A stretch of 48,792 nt of DNA from Parachlorella kessleri (taxonomy: Eukaryota; Chlorophyta; Trebouxiophyceae; Chlorellales; Chlorellaceae), in assembly GCA_001598975.1 (NCBI GenBank), contig BBXU01001442.1:1-48792 (forward strand), given 5' to 3'. Both the position numbers and the translations under genes were made by a program. Of this stretch, positions 19,992 to 36,900 are shown piece after piece. The notes beneath the pieces were generated by a model. That model did not search any database. It was not told the DNA's origin and was given only the letters and a program-made list of their open reading frames with translations. Position 1 is the first letter of the stretch. Each line of letters begins with the position of its first letter.

Positions 19992-22049
19992 TTAGGTTTC
20001 ACAAGGCTGGTGGAGATTCTGTCTCTTGCACCTTGGCATGCCCTGCCTGGGCCATAGCTCCTGCTGCAGGCGCTCCGCTAGTTGGCGCCAGGGTCCCAGC
20101 CGTTGCTCCCTCGACATGGGGGCAGCTCCTGATGTGCTTGGCAGGACCCAGACCTGGCAGCAATCAAGGCGGTGGCAATGTGCGCTTGCCAAGCGGATAA
20201 TGGCAGGGGAGCATCCACCAACACGAAAGCACATATCCCTCAAAGCGACTCTGCTCCTCTTAACAAGCCCAGCAGGTTGCAAGTGCCAGTAAGAATGGAG
20301 CCTGACATACCCAATGCGAAGCACACCACAGGGTGTGACGCTGCCTCCATGCAAGCCCTCGAGAGAACGTCATTGGGTGGGTACCTTTCGCAGACTTTGC
20401 CCAGCCTCACCTCTGTGGAGGGAGGAAGCGGCCACCCCTCCGGCAGCAAAGATTGGACCCCGGTCACGATACTAGCTGGGCGGTGGCGCTGATATGCAAT
20501 CGGCTGCAAGGATGCCGTCGCCTGTGCAGGGCCGGCCGTTGCTGCTCCTACAGCTGCCGGCGCTGCCGCCATAGCCGCCGCTTCTGCCGCATAAACAGCT
20601 ACATTATCTTCCACCAAGCTCTCCGTCACATTGGCATTGCAGCAACCCTCAAGCTGTCCTCTGTCCTGTCCCATCTGTGCAGCCTGCAGTCCTACTTCTG
20701 CTCCCAAGCCTCTGGGCTTGCCATTTGTGGCTGCTGCGGGTTGCTTGGCTGCCCTCCCACCCATCCCCTTGGCTTTTCTCTTGGGCGGCGGCCCCTGAAA
20801 GAGCTCCTGGAACTGACGTTTGCCGCTGAATGCTACCAGCGGAGGCGCCCCGCAGCAGCCACAGGTGCAGCCCAGGGCTGCCCTGGCGCGCTGTGCATGC
20901 CGCGCTAGCCGCGCAAAAAAGGGCCCCCGCCAAGCCTCAAAGTGCTTTGCCTTGAATTGAGAGCTGTCGGTGCCTGCAGCACAGCAGGCGAGGCTCGAGA
21001 ACTGCGCAAGACGACTAGTGGACTGGCCTATCTTAGCCGGTAAGCACTGGTTTGGCATGGTGGATGAAGCACGCTGAGTTGACGGGTGGACTTCTAATCC
21101 CATTCTTAGCATGGCTGCAAACCGTGGCTCACCAGGAGTGCCGGTCCCAACATCTGTAAAGCCAACCCCAGCAAGCTGTGGCATCAAGCGGTCGTCCTCT
21201 GCGCCCCTGCAGAGTCATTAATACATGCTCCAAAGGCTCACACTCAAGCATGCTCCGAGCGGGCCTCATTGCAGCAACTAGCCTTGCAGAAGCAGCGGCA
21301 GCAGCTAATGCTGCCTTCACATGCCACAGCTGAACATCCATCATCAAATCGGCAACGGTCGGCAGCACACTTGCCCTCACCCTCACGCTGCTTCCAGGAG
21401 TTCACAACCCGCACCGACCTGACTGCGGGTGGTGCAATGCCCGTCTCCTTCAGGATGCGCCACATCCAGTTAGTGGGGTTGCTGTAGTAGTGTCCTGCAA
21501 GAAGATTTGAAACTTATTCGCGCTGCCACTCAGCCACGACCTCACCCAGCAAGCTGCCCAACCCCAACCCTCAGTCTCCTTGCAGAAACCGCGACTCCCA
21601 ACGCAGCAAGCCAGAGCAAGGACCCGACATGATTCCAACAGGCTGGAGGTTTGTATGTACGCCAGTGGCCCTGCAGACCTGAGCTCCAGGCATGGTCAGA
21701 TGGGTTATGGCCTACAATGACTAGGCGCAGGGGCAGGTCGCCAAGCATCTCTGCCAGCCCGACTGCTGCGTTGGGAGGGACAGCATCAAGAGGCGGGTTT
21801 CCTGGCTGAGCATCCTGAGCTGCCGCTGTGGCAAAGGCATCATTGGCAGGTCGCTTGACAGGCAGTGCCGTGCTGGCACTACAGCTGCTGCGCTTTGCCT
21901 GGGCAAGGCTCCCAGAGCTTTTGTGGCCTATGGCTTTGACGCAGCGGAACCCCTGCAGAGCAGACAGGCAAGGGAGGGAGCCTGGCAATCATGCAACACA
22001 GTTGCAACACTTGGGTGAGAGGAGGGGACAATGGTCTTACCTCAAACAT
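19992..22049 (-). CDS. TDG/Mug-type uracil/thymine-DNA glycosylase
   Basis: Removes uracil or thymine from G:U/G:T mismatches in base-excision repair. Six-exon model on the minus strand: 22041-22049, 21679-21952, 21419-21494, 21133-21206, 20411-20973, 19992-20153. It has GT-AG introns, continuous phase, 1158 bases and 385 residues. Motifs appear in family order: VIVGHNPSDHAWSSG (active-site Asn in GHNP), HYYSNPTNWMWRIL, LAGVGFTDVGTGTPGT, LVAFSGKRQFQELF and VWVLPSTSGAAPMS. A stretch of about 100 residues rich in Ala, Gly and Lys, with KRKAKG near its start, is inserted between the last two motifs. This makes the protein longer than bacterial Mug. The 9-base first exon (ATG TTT GAG, then GTAAGA) fits phase but is the least certain part. 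It converges on the mTERF array. Confidence 0.82.
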
Positions 22050-22781
22050 GGCTGGTATGTAACACAGCGTGGTCTCGGTGATGCTAAGTCGCAATCAGGT
22101 GCCAGGCTGGAGGCGCGGACAATGGTTACTGGGCGCCAAACCCTCAGGCTTTATGAGTGGCAGGTAGGGCGAACAGCGAGTGAGAGCTTGGCTGTTCTAA
22201 CAGGACTGGGTGCAGAATGCGCCTGTGTCAGGCGCCAGGTGGTGCCCAGCCAAGTCGTGATTTCAGCAAGGATAGTTGCAAGTGTTGCTTGCACTACCTC
22301 GGCATGGTCTTGCCTCTGGTGAGTCTTGGTTAAAAGATCACAGAACACTGTATTACAATCACCTCAGTAGGCTAACACAACCCACTGTATGGATACGTTG
22401 ATGGCATTGAACAAGCAATCACAAGGCCAGCGTTACTATTGCACAGCGTTGAAGCTCTGCACAAACCTCCACTCCCGGCTGCACTCCCAAGCAGCTCCAC
22501 TCGGGGAGACGCCATCAGCTGGAATACATATTGTTCTGAGCCTACTGTCTTCCAGGAAAAGAAGTAGCCTCCCCTCCCTGCTGTCAGTTTCTGTATCCTC
22601 GCAGTAACCTAGGCTGCCTCCTGGTATCTTCGCTCCACAGACCCCTGGCAGTCACTGGCACCACCCGTATCGCCGATGGAAACCCCAGGGGTCCACATAC
22701 AGCAAAGGCGGCCGCCCATACTTTCGAAATGTTGGGTACCCCTTGGCCTGGGCCACAGCAACTGCTCTTCCAGCAACTGCC
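22050..22781. other. Intergenic region between glycosylase and mS29 genes, with interspersed repeat copy 3
   Basis: Holds the 3' flank of the mS29 gene and the promoter side of the glycosylase gene. 22152-22229 matches the repeat at 96-180 (GAGTGGCAGGTAGGGCGAAC, then CTGGGTGCAGAATGCGCCTG). TTACA at 22353-22357 is a candidate minus-strand poly(A) signal for mS29. No further coding evidence. Confidence 0.5.
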
Positions 22782-25700
22782 TCAAACAGTCTCCAAGTAC
22801 TCCTTCAGGCGGCTGGCCTTGGCCTTGTAGCCAAGTGAAATCCCAAGCGGGTCGTCAGCATGCAGCAGGGTGGGCGCGTACTCCCGCAGCTCCTTGGCAT
22901 TGCCATTGACCAGGAACAGAGCGCGGCGTAGCATGGCCTCATCCGGCTGGCCTGCAGGCGAGAAGGGTCGGGAGCTTACCCATTCTTATTGGGGTGCCGT
23001 TGACAGGAACAGGACCACCAACAACAAGTGGTTTGCCCGACTGCGCGGTAGCATAGAGGCTGGTTGGCAGGGCCAGGGCCAGCAGATGGGCCAAGTGGAG
23101 GTACATGGACCTACCTACCAGCTCGCAGCACAGGCCACACTCTTCTCCACCACAAGGGGCCAAGACTCACCCGCGCTGTGCCCAGTGCCTGGCGGTAGTC
23201 CATGCGAAACAGCCAGCCCACCTAGGGCCACAACTGTGCACCCTGGCATGAGGTTCACCAAGCTTCAGTACACCACACGCCCTTCCTTCAACAGAGAGGC
23301 CCATGACCCACCTGCAATGTGCCCCACGGACTGGAAGTACTCCACGGTAGCTTCCAGCTCGTCTAGGCCGTAGCGTGGCACATGCAGCCGGCTGCGCTTG
23401 GGCACCGGCACCCTCAGCTTGTCAGAAACAGTCTGTCCAAAGGTGGGGGCGGCTACAACGACACCGTTGGCGGGCGCGGGCTGCTCCAGGAGGCGGAAGG
23501 TGCGGACCTGTAAAGAGAGGTAGAAGGTCCGAAAGGCGGAAGGGTGAAATAAGATTCGATGTTGATGCTGTGAAGTGGGCGCAACTGCGGGAAAGGCATT
23601 AGGGGCTACTCGGCTGCCGGCTGCTGGGGGAGCAAAGAGTGCGGACTTGCCTGCAGAATAACGAACAAGGCAGGGAGGGTTGAGGTCAACCGACTGCAGC
23701 GCCCCCCCTAAGTTGGGGATCACGCGTTGCCTGGCCTTGGCATAACAGTTAGAATGGTGAAAGAAGTACGGTATAGGTTGATGAAAGTCTACCTAGCCAA
23801 ACCCCCTCGCCTTGGAGGCGAAGACACGCTGAGGTAAACCCCGTTTACAGCAAGCAAGACAGCTACCAGGAGCCCCAAGGCTTGACTCACCAGCCGCAGC
23901 TCATCGGGTGCCAGGGTGCGGTGATGTGTGGCATGCATGGCCTCGTAGTAGTGGGTGTGTGAGTAAAGCACATTGTAGTCATCCACCGCGAACAGCACAG
24001 GCACGTCCTTCACAGCGTACAGCTCCTGCAAGGCAGACGGCAGCAGCTCGCATGTAGTAAGCAGATTGAGTGTGCATGATGCAGTTGTCCACAGCAAACG
24101 ACACCGGCGCTCACCCCTCAGTGCATACGCTTCTGCATTGCACACAGCTTCTACATCAATTCGGGTGCTAGCACGCCTGACTTAGATATAGAGACGTGCG
24201 AAAAGAAGCACCACATAAAGCATGCAAGGAAATAGAAGCTCTATCCTGAGTCACTGGAAACTCATGTGGTGCATGGCTAACAAGTGGCAGCCCTGTTCCC
24301 AGGGGGGATGCAGCAGCAAGCCATGGTCATATGAGATGATTTGGCAAGTGCTGCCCACAAAAATGCTGCCAGCTGACTGACGGCTCCTTTGCAAACCAGT
24401 AGATGCTGCAGAAAAGCTGGGGACGAAAATGCCGCATCTTGCAAGCGTGGACGCAAACACAACACAGCTGTCGCGGAAACAAGCGAGCTCCACGCTGCAT
24501 GCTTCCACACTCCCTTTCCCCAAAACCCCTCCTTACCTCTTTGAGCTTGACGGCAGCAGCCACCACATCCCGAGGTGCCTTGGCTGCCAGGCCCTCGGCA
24601 ACCAGCTTGGACAGCGGCTGGCCGTCGCTGCCATGCACCTTCTGCGGGAACCAGCAAAAGAATCTGATGGACATAGCCCGTACAGCTGGTGCAGGGCAAG
24701 CAAAAACACCCCGCGGACGTAGCACATGCATTTGGCTTGAGCACAGTACTAATGCAGCACAAGACAAACAAGGCAGGAGTTGTAGGCATGGCCTCGCCGC
24801 CTGGCAGGGTGAGGGCTCATGATGCAGCCATCAAAGCCCTCGAGCGCATGCTACAGTGCTTGCTGTCCCCCACACACCAGCTTTTGATAAGCAAGCCGTC
24901 CCCAGGTTGACAGCAATGTGAACTCTTAGGGGTGCATGCTGCCAAGCAGAGGTATGCAGTCAAATAAGTGAATGCCCACAGTGCAGACTAGCCAGCCAGG
25001 AAGCCCTCAGATTTCATAGATATACTGGTCACCGAGCGTGCCTGCTGCACCCGCGCCCATGCCCAGGACCCCCCTGCGATGTGCGGCGTGTATAGCTGGG
25101 GCGCGGTACGGCTGCGCCCAAATGTGTGGCAAGAGTGGGCTGGGGGTGTGGGCTGTGGGGGGCCCCAAAGCGGAGCGCAGGCGCAGCAGGCACTCCACTA
25201 AGATTTGCTCTCCAGTTGCATGTTTTTAATCACTGGGCTGCCTGGCTCACTTAACCATGCATGATGCAGCATGTGATGTTCTTGTCAGTGGCGTGCTCGC
25301 CTGGCAGCGCACAATACACCACAGCGCCTGCCTTGCAGCACCCGCCTGCCTTGCAAATGCACTGCTCCAGCTACTACAGCAAAACTCCATCAAATGCGTA
25401 ATGCATAGAGGCCATGCCGGCCCTCACAGGGTCCACCGCTTGCCCCAACAGCCCGCCGACTACACTAACATACCTTCAGCAGCCGGTCGTGGTTATCCTT
25501 AGCTGCCGTCAGGATCAACCTCGCCGCCTCAGGGGTGTCCCACAGCCCGTCCTCCCCCTTGTAGTAAGTCCCGCCGTCCACCAAGAGGTTGGCGGTGGGC
25601 AGGTAAAGGGCCAGCCAGCCGTTGGCCCGCGCCCAGTTCACGAGCGCATACAGGGCCACGCTTTTGCCGGAGCCGGCCCAGCCGTCGAGGTAGATGTGTG

Positions 25701-26765
25701 GCCGCTGCTGCTGGGCAACCGCTTGGACCAGCTCTTGCAGGCAGCGGCGGTTGAGCAGGGGCATGGCGGCGCTGGCACCGCCGAAGAAGCTAGCCTCCGC
25801 CTGGGGTGATGACATGAGGGCAAGGCTAAGAGTGCGGGGTAGGGTGCGCAAAGACTTGCCGCTGGGTAGAACTCGTGGCGAGTAGATGGCGGTTATGGAA
25901 CAGGACGGGGGATGGGTGACGAACTAGTGCTCGAGAGCTCGCAACAGATAGGTATGTGCAGGCAGTCGGTGAGCCACGTTGCCTGTCTCCAGGTCTACGG
26001 GTCTCTTTACCCAGCAATAACTAGCCCAACAATAAGGCAAATGACACCACCTGCTCGCTCTGTGTGCCCAAATCAAAGCAAACCGCCCCATGTGGAATCC
26101 CACCCACCTGCACAGCCCGACAGCCATAGTTAGGCTGGTTCACCCGCTCGTCCGCCAACACTGGGTCCTCATAAAATTGCTTGCTAGCCTCCGGGCAAAC
26201 ATTGCGTGGCACGTCGAAGTACTTATTGACTTGCAGGGACGCTAGCTGGGCCACGCCAGCACCGCTATGCCAAAGCCTGCGACAGTGTTTAACAACGTTG
26301 ATGGCAGCGAGCGCGGCAAGGCAATGACAGCTGTGGACCTGGCAAAAGTTGTGCCAGATATCAAAAAACGGGAGGGACTGTGAAAAGGGCGAGGACCTTT
26401 TTAAAGGATACCTGCGACATTGAGAGATTCCTAAGGAAGATACATTGGTGAATGGGTGGAATGGCGTGACCAAATAGCTGGAGGCTGGGGAGAACCCATC
26501 ATCCGCAACAAGGCTTAGCCAGGCCCAGCAGGCAAGGCCCTTGGACAAGAATAACCCTACACAATACCAAGACCCTTTGTTGAAAAGGCAGGGGGTGAAG
26601 AAATTGCAGACCTGAGAGGCTCCTCTTCTTGAGGTGGCTGCTCCTGCCGCTGCTGCTGTTGTTGTTGCTGCTGCTGCTGTTGCAACTGCTTGCTGCTCTG
26701 CTGCCTCTGCTTTCCTGAATTTGCACCCCCTGCCCTGGCGGGTGCTGCTGCCTGTTGGTGGGCTG

Positions 26766-26824
<59 letters not shown>

Positions 26825-27087
26825 GATCTCTGCCGGGCTGGTGGTCGCTGCGTGGCGCTCTGCACAGGCGGCTGGCGTGTGCCAGTGGGCTTATTACTTG
26901 GCTGCTGCACCTCGACGGCCTTGGCGTCACCGCCACTAGACATGTACCGCCCGTTCAGCTTACAGAGGCTTGCTGCCGAGGCAGGCTTTGTAGCTGAGCT
27001 GCAGAGCGCCGTTTCCAGGCCGCCGATGGCAGTGGCTGCACCATGATGGATTAGCCTCGACAGCAGCTTGGCTGCTGCTATCCTCAT
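22782..27087 (-). CDS. DAP3: Mitochondrial small-subunit ribosomal protein mS29 (DAP3-like GTPase), polyQ N-terminus
   Basis: Seven-exon model: 26612-27087, 26108-26276, 25474-25800, 24537-24641, 23891-24025, 23312-23507, 22782-22951. Total 1578 bases, 525 residues, phases agree at every junction. mS29 is a P-loop nucleotide-binding protein of the mitoribosome head. Visible motifs: VNKYFDVPRNVC, Walker A in YLDGWAGSGKS, DGLWDTPEAARLIL, the Walker B-like VLFAVDDYN, and a C-terminal RALFLVNGNAKELREYAP. The N-terminus (MRIAAAKLLSRLIHH) is an amphipathic, Arg-containing mitochondrial presequence. Residues about 85-150 contain an uninterrupted Q19 tract and a second mixed Gln run, unusual for this protein. 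A possible 51-base cassette exon is noted separately. ATG at 27087 is the first in frame. Confidence 0.88.
23171..23221 (-). other. Possible 51-base cassette exon in the mS29 gene
   Basis: Flanked by CCCTAG and GTGAGTC and a multiple of three long. It fits phase 1 between the exons ending at 23312 and starting at 22951 and would add 17 residues. The directly joined transcript is also in frame and matches the family better, so this is optional at most. Confidence 0.3.
26767..26823 (-). repeat. Pure (CAG)19 tract in the mS29 gene
   Basis: Nineteen uninterrupted CTG units on the + strand, read as CAG for Gln. A second, interrupted Gln run built from CAG and CAA lies about 100 bases downstream in the gene. 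The pure tract should be length-variable. Confidence 0.95.
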
Positions 27088-27462
27088 GATGTGGGTAACG
27101 CAATACCCCGGGGCTCCCTAACTCCCCAAAGTCACAGCACTGCCTTGCACCCGCAGGACAGGCCAACAGCAGCACAGTACCAGACCTGGTCGATCTAGTA
27201 AATTGCCATGGAAAATGGGTTTGGGTGTTGCCATCTCCTGAGAGGTGTCACATTGGCGGGGCGGAGGGGGTTTCAGTCCGGAAATCGCTGGGGTTCTTAG
27301 CAGTACACAACACAATAGTGGTTCAAGTCTTGGCAGGGCCGAAGATCGCCACCGTTGTTGATCAACGCCGGCCGGGGCTGCTTATATAGCTTTGATTCTT
27401 GCTTCGGCGCTGTACTTCGTCCTTTGCTCGCTCGGGCAGTTAGTTGAGGCCAGCTGTGCAAA
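27088..27462. promoter_or_regulatory. Divergent promoter region of mS29 and UDP-galactopyranose mutase genes
   Basis: Only 375 bases separate the two start codons. TATATA at 27383-27388 is about 75 bases upstream of the mutase ATG and is a candidate TATA box for it. No equivalent is obvious for mS29. Sequence between 27100 and 27300 contains no other element that I recognise. Confidence 0.5.
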
Positions 27463-33109
<5,647 letters not shown>

Positions 33110-33901
33110 GCAGCGCGCTCAGCCCCCTGGGCTGGCAGGGCTGGCATCCTATGCTGGGCTCCAGGCCAGCGCCAGTGAATGAGGTGTGCTTCGCCCTAGT
33201 GGCAAGGAGATATGTGCAGCTGCAGCGTCCCAGGCCCGATGAGTGAGGGTCTGGAGCAGTCTTATCACATGACAAGGACGTGGTGGCTTTAGCAGGGGCA
33301 GCCCCAAGCTGGCTTAATTCATATGTCGTGCTGGCAAGCTCACTTGCCTAGTGGTGTGGGTAGGCTAAGAACTGTCAGGGTTTGCAGTGCCTCTTTGTAC
33401 AAGCCGTGTCATTACTTGCACGCCAGCACATGCTTGTAAAGTGTCTTTTAAGTTTCTTGTTACTGTCAATACTGGGGTACAGGCTTTTGATCATTCACTC
33501 ACTTCTGACAAGCATTTCCACTTGGAATGGCCGTCACTGTAAAAACCTTTTGAAGAAACACGCCCGTGCAGATAGTCTGGCTCATGCGGTGACTCCTGAT
33601 GCACACAAAGTTAGGTTTTTATAGGTCTCCCAACTGGTGTGCCAACCGTTCATGCCCTAAGCTGGCGCATCAAAAGCGTCCAGCTTGTCAGGTCGGACAC
33701 CTATTCTGTCACCCAGCGGGTATCAGGGATGTCCCCAGCACCTAGCTCTTTGCCTCCTTTGCACACACGCCACTCACCCAAGCCACACACCTGGCAGTAC
33801 AGGCAGGCACCATCCAGAAGAAACTCTCACTGGCGTAACTGGAGGCACCCTGACACATCATCAATCAAAACGCTCTCGGACGAGAATGGAGTAGACCTGG
33901 G
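33110..33901. other. Convergent intergenic region between UGM and the ALF4-like gene
   Basis: Holds the UGM 3' UTR, with TGTAA at 33435-33439, and the 3' flank of the minus-strand ALF4-like gene. The region is locally AT-richer around 33430-33560. The 33639-34355 open frame is an antisense shadow of the ALF4 last exon. No gene seen. Confidence 0.55.
33435..33439 (+). terminator. Poly(A) signal TGTAA, UGM
   Basis: TGTAA in CTTGTAAAGTG, 326 bases after the UGM stop. A second TGTAA is near 33538. Confidence 0.5.
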
Positions 33902-36900
33902 CTACTGCCAGCTCTTGGATATCTCAATCACTCGCTCCAAAACGTCCAGCAGCCTCTGCACAGCTAGCCAGCCCTCCAGTTCCTCCCAATCTGTCCCGGC
34001 CTTGACCACTGCTGCCGCATCTGCTGTATCGCCCTGGCTGCTGCTGGGTATGGTCTGGCTAGTACAGCCACCGGCACTAGACAGCTCCCCAGCAGGCCTT
34101 TGCTGCAACTGCATAGACCTTTCGGCATGCGTGCTGCTGCGCCCGTGCTGCTCTTCGTGCTGCCCCAGCAGATCCAGGACAGCAGCATGCAGGGGTACTA
34201 GGTCATTTTGTAAAGTGCTTTGCACGCTTTCCTTGGTGACCAGTGTCAGCGACCGAGTGGTTGATGCTGGCTCCAGTATTGTTCCCTGCCGGTCTGCGCA
34301 GGCTCTACCAGCTGAGTTGTGTCCTATGCCCTCCTGGCCGGCAGAAGCACCATGACCACCAGGTATGCCATGGCCTGCCCCTGCCTCAGACTGCTGCCGC
34401 AGCAGCACAAAGCGGTACAGGCTTAGAGCAGCAGCCATCGCGTCAGCGTTGCTGAGCACATCCTGGTCATCCGCCCAGCCCGCCTGCTGCTGCTGCCTAC
34501 TGTGCCGGAAGGTGTTTGTGGCAATGTTGAGAACCTCTGGATCAAGGAAAGGTGAGGTCCCTGCAGGCGCAGTACTAAGTACTAGTCAAACAATATTCAA
34601 GTCATGGCAACAAAAGCATGCGCATGTGCTGCTAGACATAACAAGAAGCAGCCACATACTTCCTGCCAGTGCCAAGCACTCGCGATAGAGAGCACCTATA
34701 TCTTGTGTACCTATGTTGCAGCTGTCTACCACGCATGAATCACTGACGTTGCATACCTTCTTGTGGCCCACTTGCTGCTAGCCAGGCAAATGCCACCTCC
34801 TGACGCAGCCGCTGCAACCCTACCACCACAGCCGCGCTGGACTCCATCTACAGACAGACACATATTTAGTGTTAGGGTGAAGCCCTGCCAGGGCCAGAGA
34901 GCTGTCAGCTGCAGGGCACCAGCAGAACTGTAGCGGCACACTGTATACTCTTCACACATAGCTCGCAATTTTGCAAGCACGCTAAGACCTTGGAAAGGTG
35001 CCCTGCAAGCTCTCAAGCCCAACTTTGTATCAATCAGCCCCTGCCAGTCAACCAGCACCAGAATAGAGCACTGTTAGGTCTTGCACCCAGAGTCAACAAA
35101 GCCATAGCAACTGAGACCTTACTAACCACCCTCCAAGGGTCGCTAGAGATACCCATGCATACCTTGAGGATGCTGAGGATGGCCTGCAGCCTGGCAGCTG
35201 GCGCGAAAGCGCTCAGCAAGGCATTCAAGGCCTCGTGAGCGCAGCTTCGCACAACTTCCACCGGGTTGAAAGACATCACCTACATGTATAGGCCAAGGGA
35301 GAGTCACAAGCACAGTGGCATCATCAGGACAGGGGCTTATTTATCAGCCTCAGAGCCAGATATGGCACTCTGGGCAACATCCAGCACCCATGTCTCCAGA
35401 AATACACATGATTACGTGTGAAACAGGCAGCATAAACACAAGCAGCTCAGCCACGCAAACCTGCACGACAACCTGTAATGCAATTTAAGGACCACCCCAA
35501 AGATTTGCAATTCCTAGACATTATAGGTAGAAAGCTTTGATTTGAGCAGATGCCCAGCAAGGGGCCTCACCTGCACAAGGACTACGATCAGCTGCTGCAC
35601 CTCTGGCGGTATCTGACTCAAAAATCCACCATGCATGCTGCCGCTGCTGCCGACCCCCATGCTGCCGCTGCGACTGCCGGCAGCAAGGCCAGGCCCCAAG
35701 CCCAGCCTGGTTGAAGCCGACGCTACAGGAGAGGGCCGTTGCGTCAGCACCTCTCCAGAGGCCAAGGCATTACATGCTACTGCCAGGCAGTGCAGGGACA
35801 GTACCACCAGCGGTACGCTCCTGCTGCGTGCCCCCACATCCAGTAGCAGCTGTACTGCGCTGGCAAGCTCGCTGAGCACCTGCCGGGAATCTGATGGGAT
35901 CTGCAGCAGCTGAAGAGATACTTGCGGCACCTGGGCCCCGCTTTGGGTGCTATCTGCAAAACCAGGCGGCACTGAAGCAGGCGGTACAGCCAGAGCCCCT
36001 GTTGCTGTACTGCTGCTATAGGTCAGCGTAAGCGCTGTGCTGTGCCTGCTGAGCACTGCTGAACACAGCGTCAGTGCTGCACCCTCACGCAACCTTGCGG
36101 GGTGCAGCATCGCTTCCAACCCCTCCTCCTCCTCCTCCTCCTCCTCTGGCGCTTTGCAGCCACCCTCCCCCAAGCCTTCCTCATCAGTTTGCACAGTTAC
36201 CGCAGCCCTTGCAGCCTGGCGTTGGCTTTCCAGCTCTTGAAACCGCCGCACTGCCAGCTGCAGCGCTCCATAGACCGGTCTCTGTCCAGGCAGCAGCCCC
36301 AGCACAACTGCGAGCCATCTAGCGGGTAGCTCTAGCAGGGAAGCTGCCGCTGGACCCAAGGCACCCAGCCGTTTGCCCATGGCTGCTGGGCCTGCTAGGG
36401 TCATCTTAGCGTGGGCAGCAGCACAGGGCTGGGGCAGCTGCACCAGGAAGCTGGCCAGCTGGAGGACGGTCCATACCAGGTAGGAACCGGCGGTGGCCGC
36501 ATCCTGGACCGCCAGGACTGGCGATGTAACTCCTGGCGCTACTCTCTGAGAAGGCTGCTGCCGCTGCTCTCCCTGCTGTTCCTGCTGCATCTGAACAAAG
36601 GCAGCCACGGATGCCAGCCCCTCGGCCACAGCCTGCACAGCCTCTGGGAGGCTGGGCGGCGCTGCAGGTGCTGGTCCTCCTACCGGCGCCCCGGCGCCTG
36701 CGCCTTCATTGTTGACCAGCTGGCGTCCCCACGGGAGCAGGGGCAGCATGTGTGTACACCTGCGGCCGTGGTACTAGCAAAATGTGGAAGCCCAGTCAGT
36801 TTACGGACAGCTGGATTGCTCCTTACACTCCAGTGCAACGCCCGGCCTGGAAATGTGGCGAGCTTCTGCATCGTGTCCCCCAAGCCGCTAGTCGCGCCTG

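Noticed and set aside
23171..23230. Minus-strand reading FRMDYRQALGTAR as part of mS29
   Set aside because: It looks protein-like but is out of phase with both neighbouring exons; only another frame of the same segment fits.
26634..27046. Plus-strand frames with polyAla, polyLeu and polyCys
   Set aside because: They are the other frames of the CTG repeat, antisense to the mS29 first exon, which has a presequence and matching splice phase.
33639..34355. Plus-strand 238-codon frame
   Set aside because: Antisense to the ALF4-like last exon, which is supported by splice phase and family motifs.
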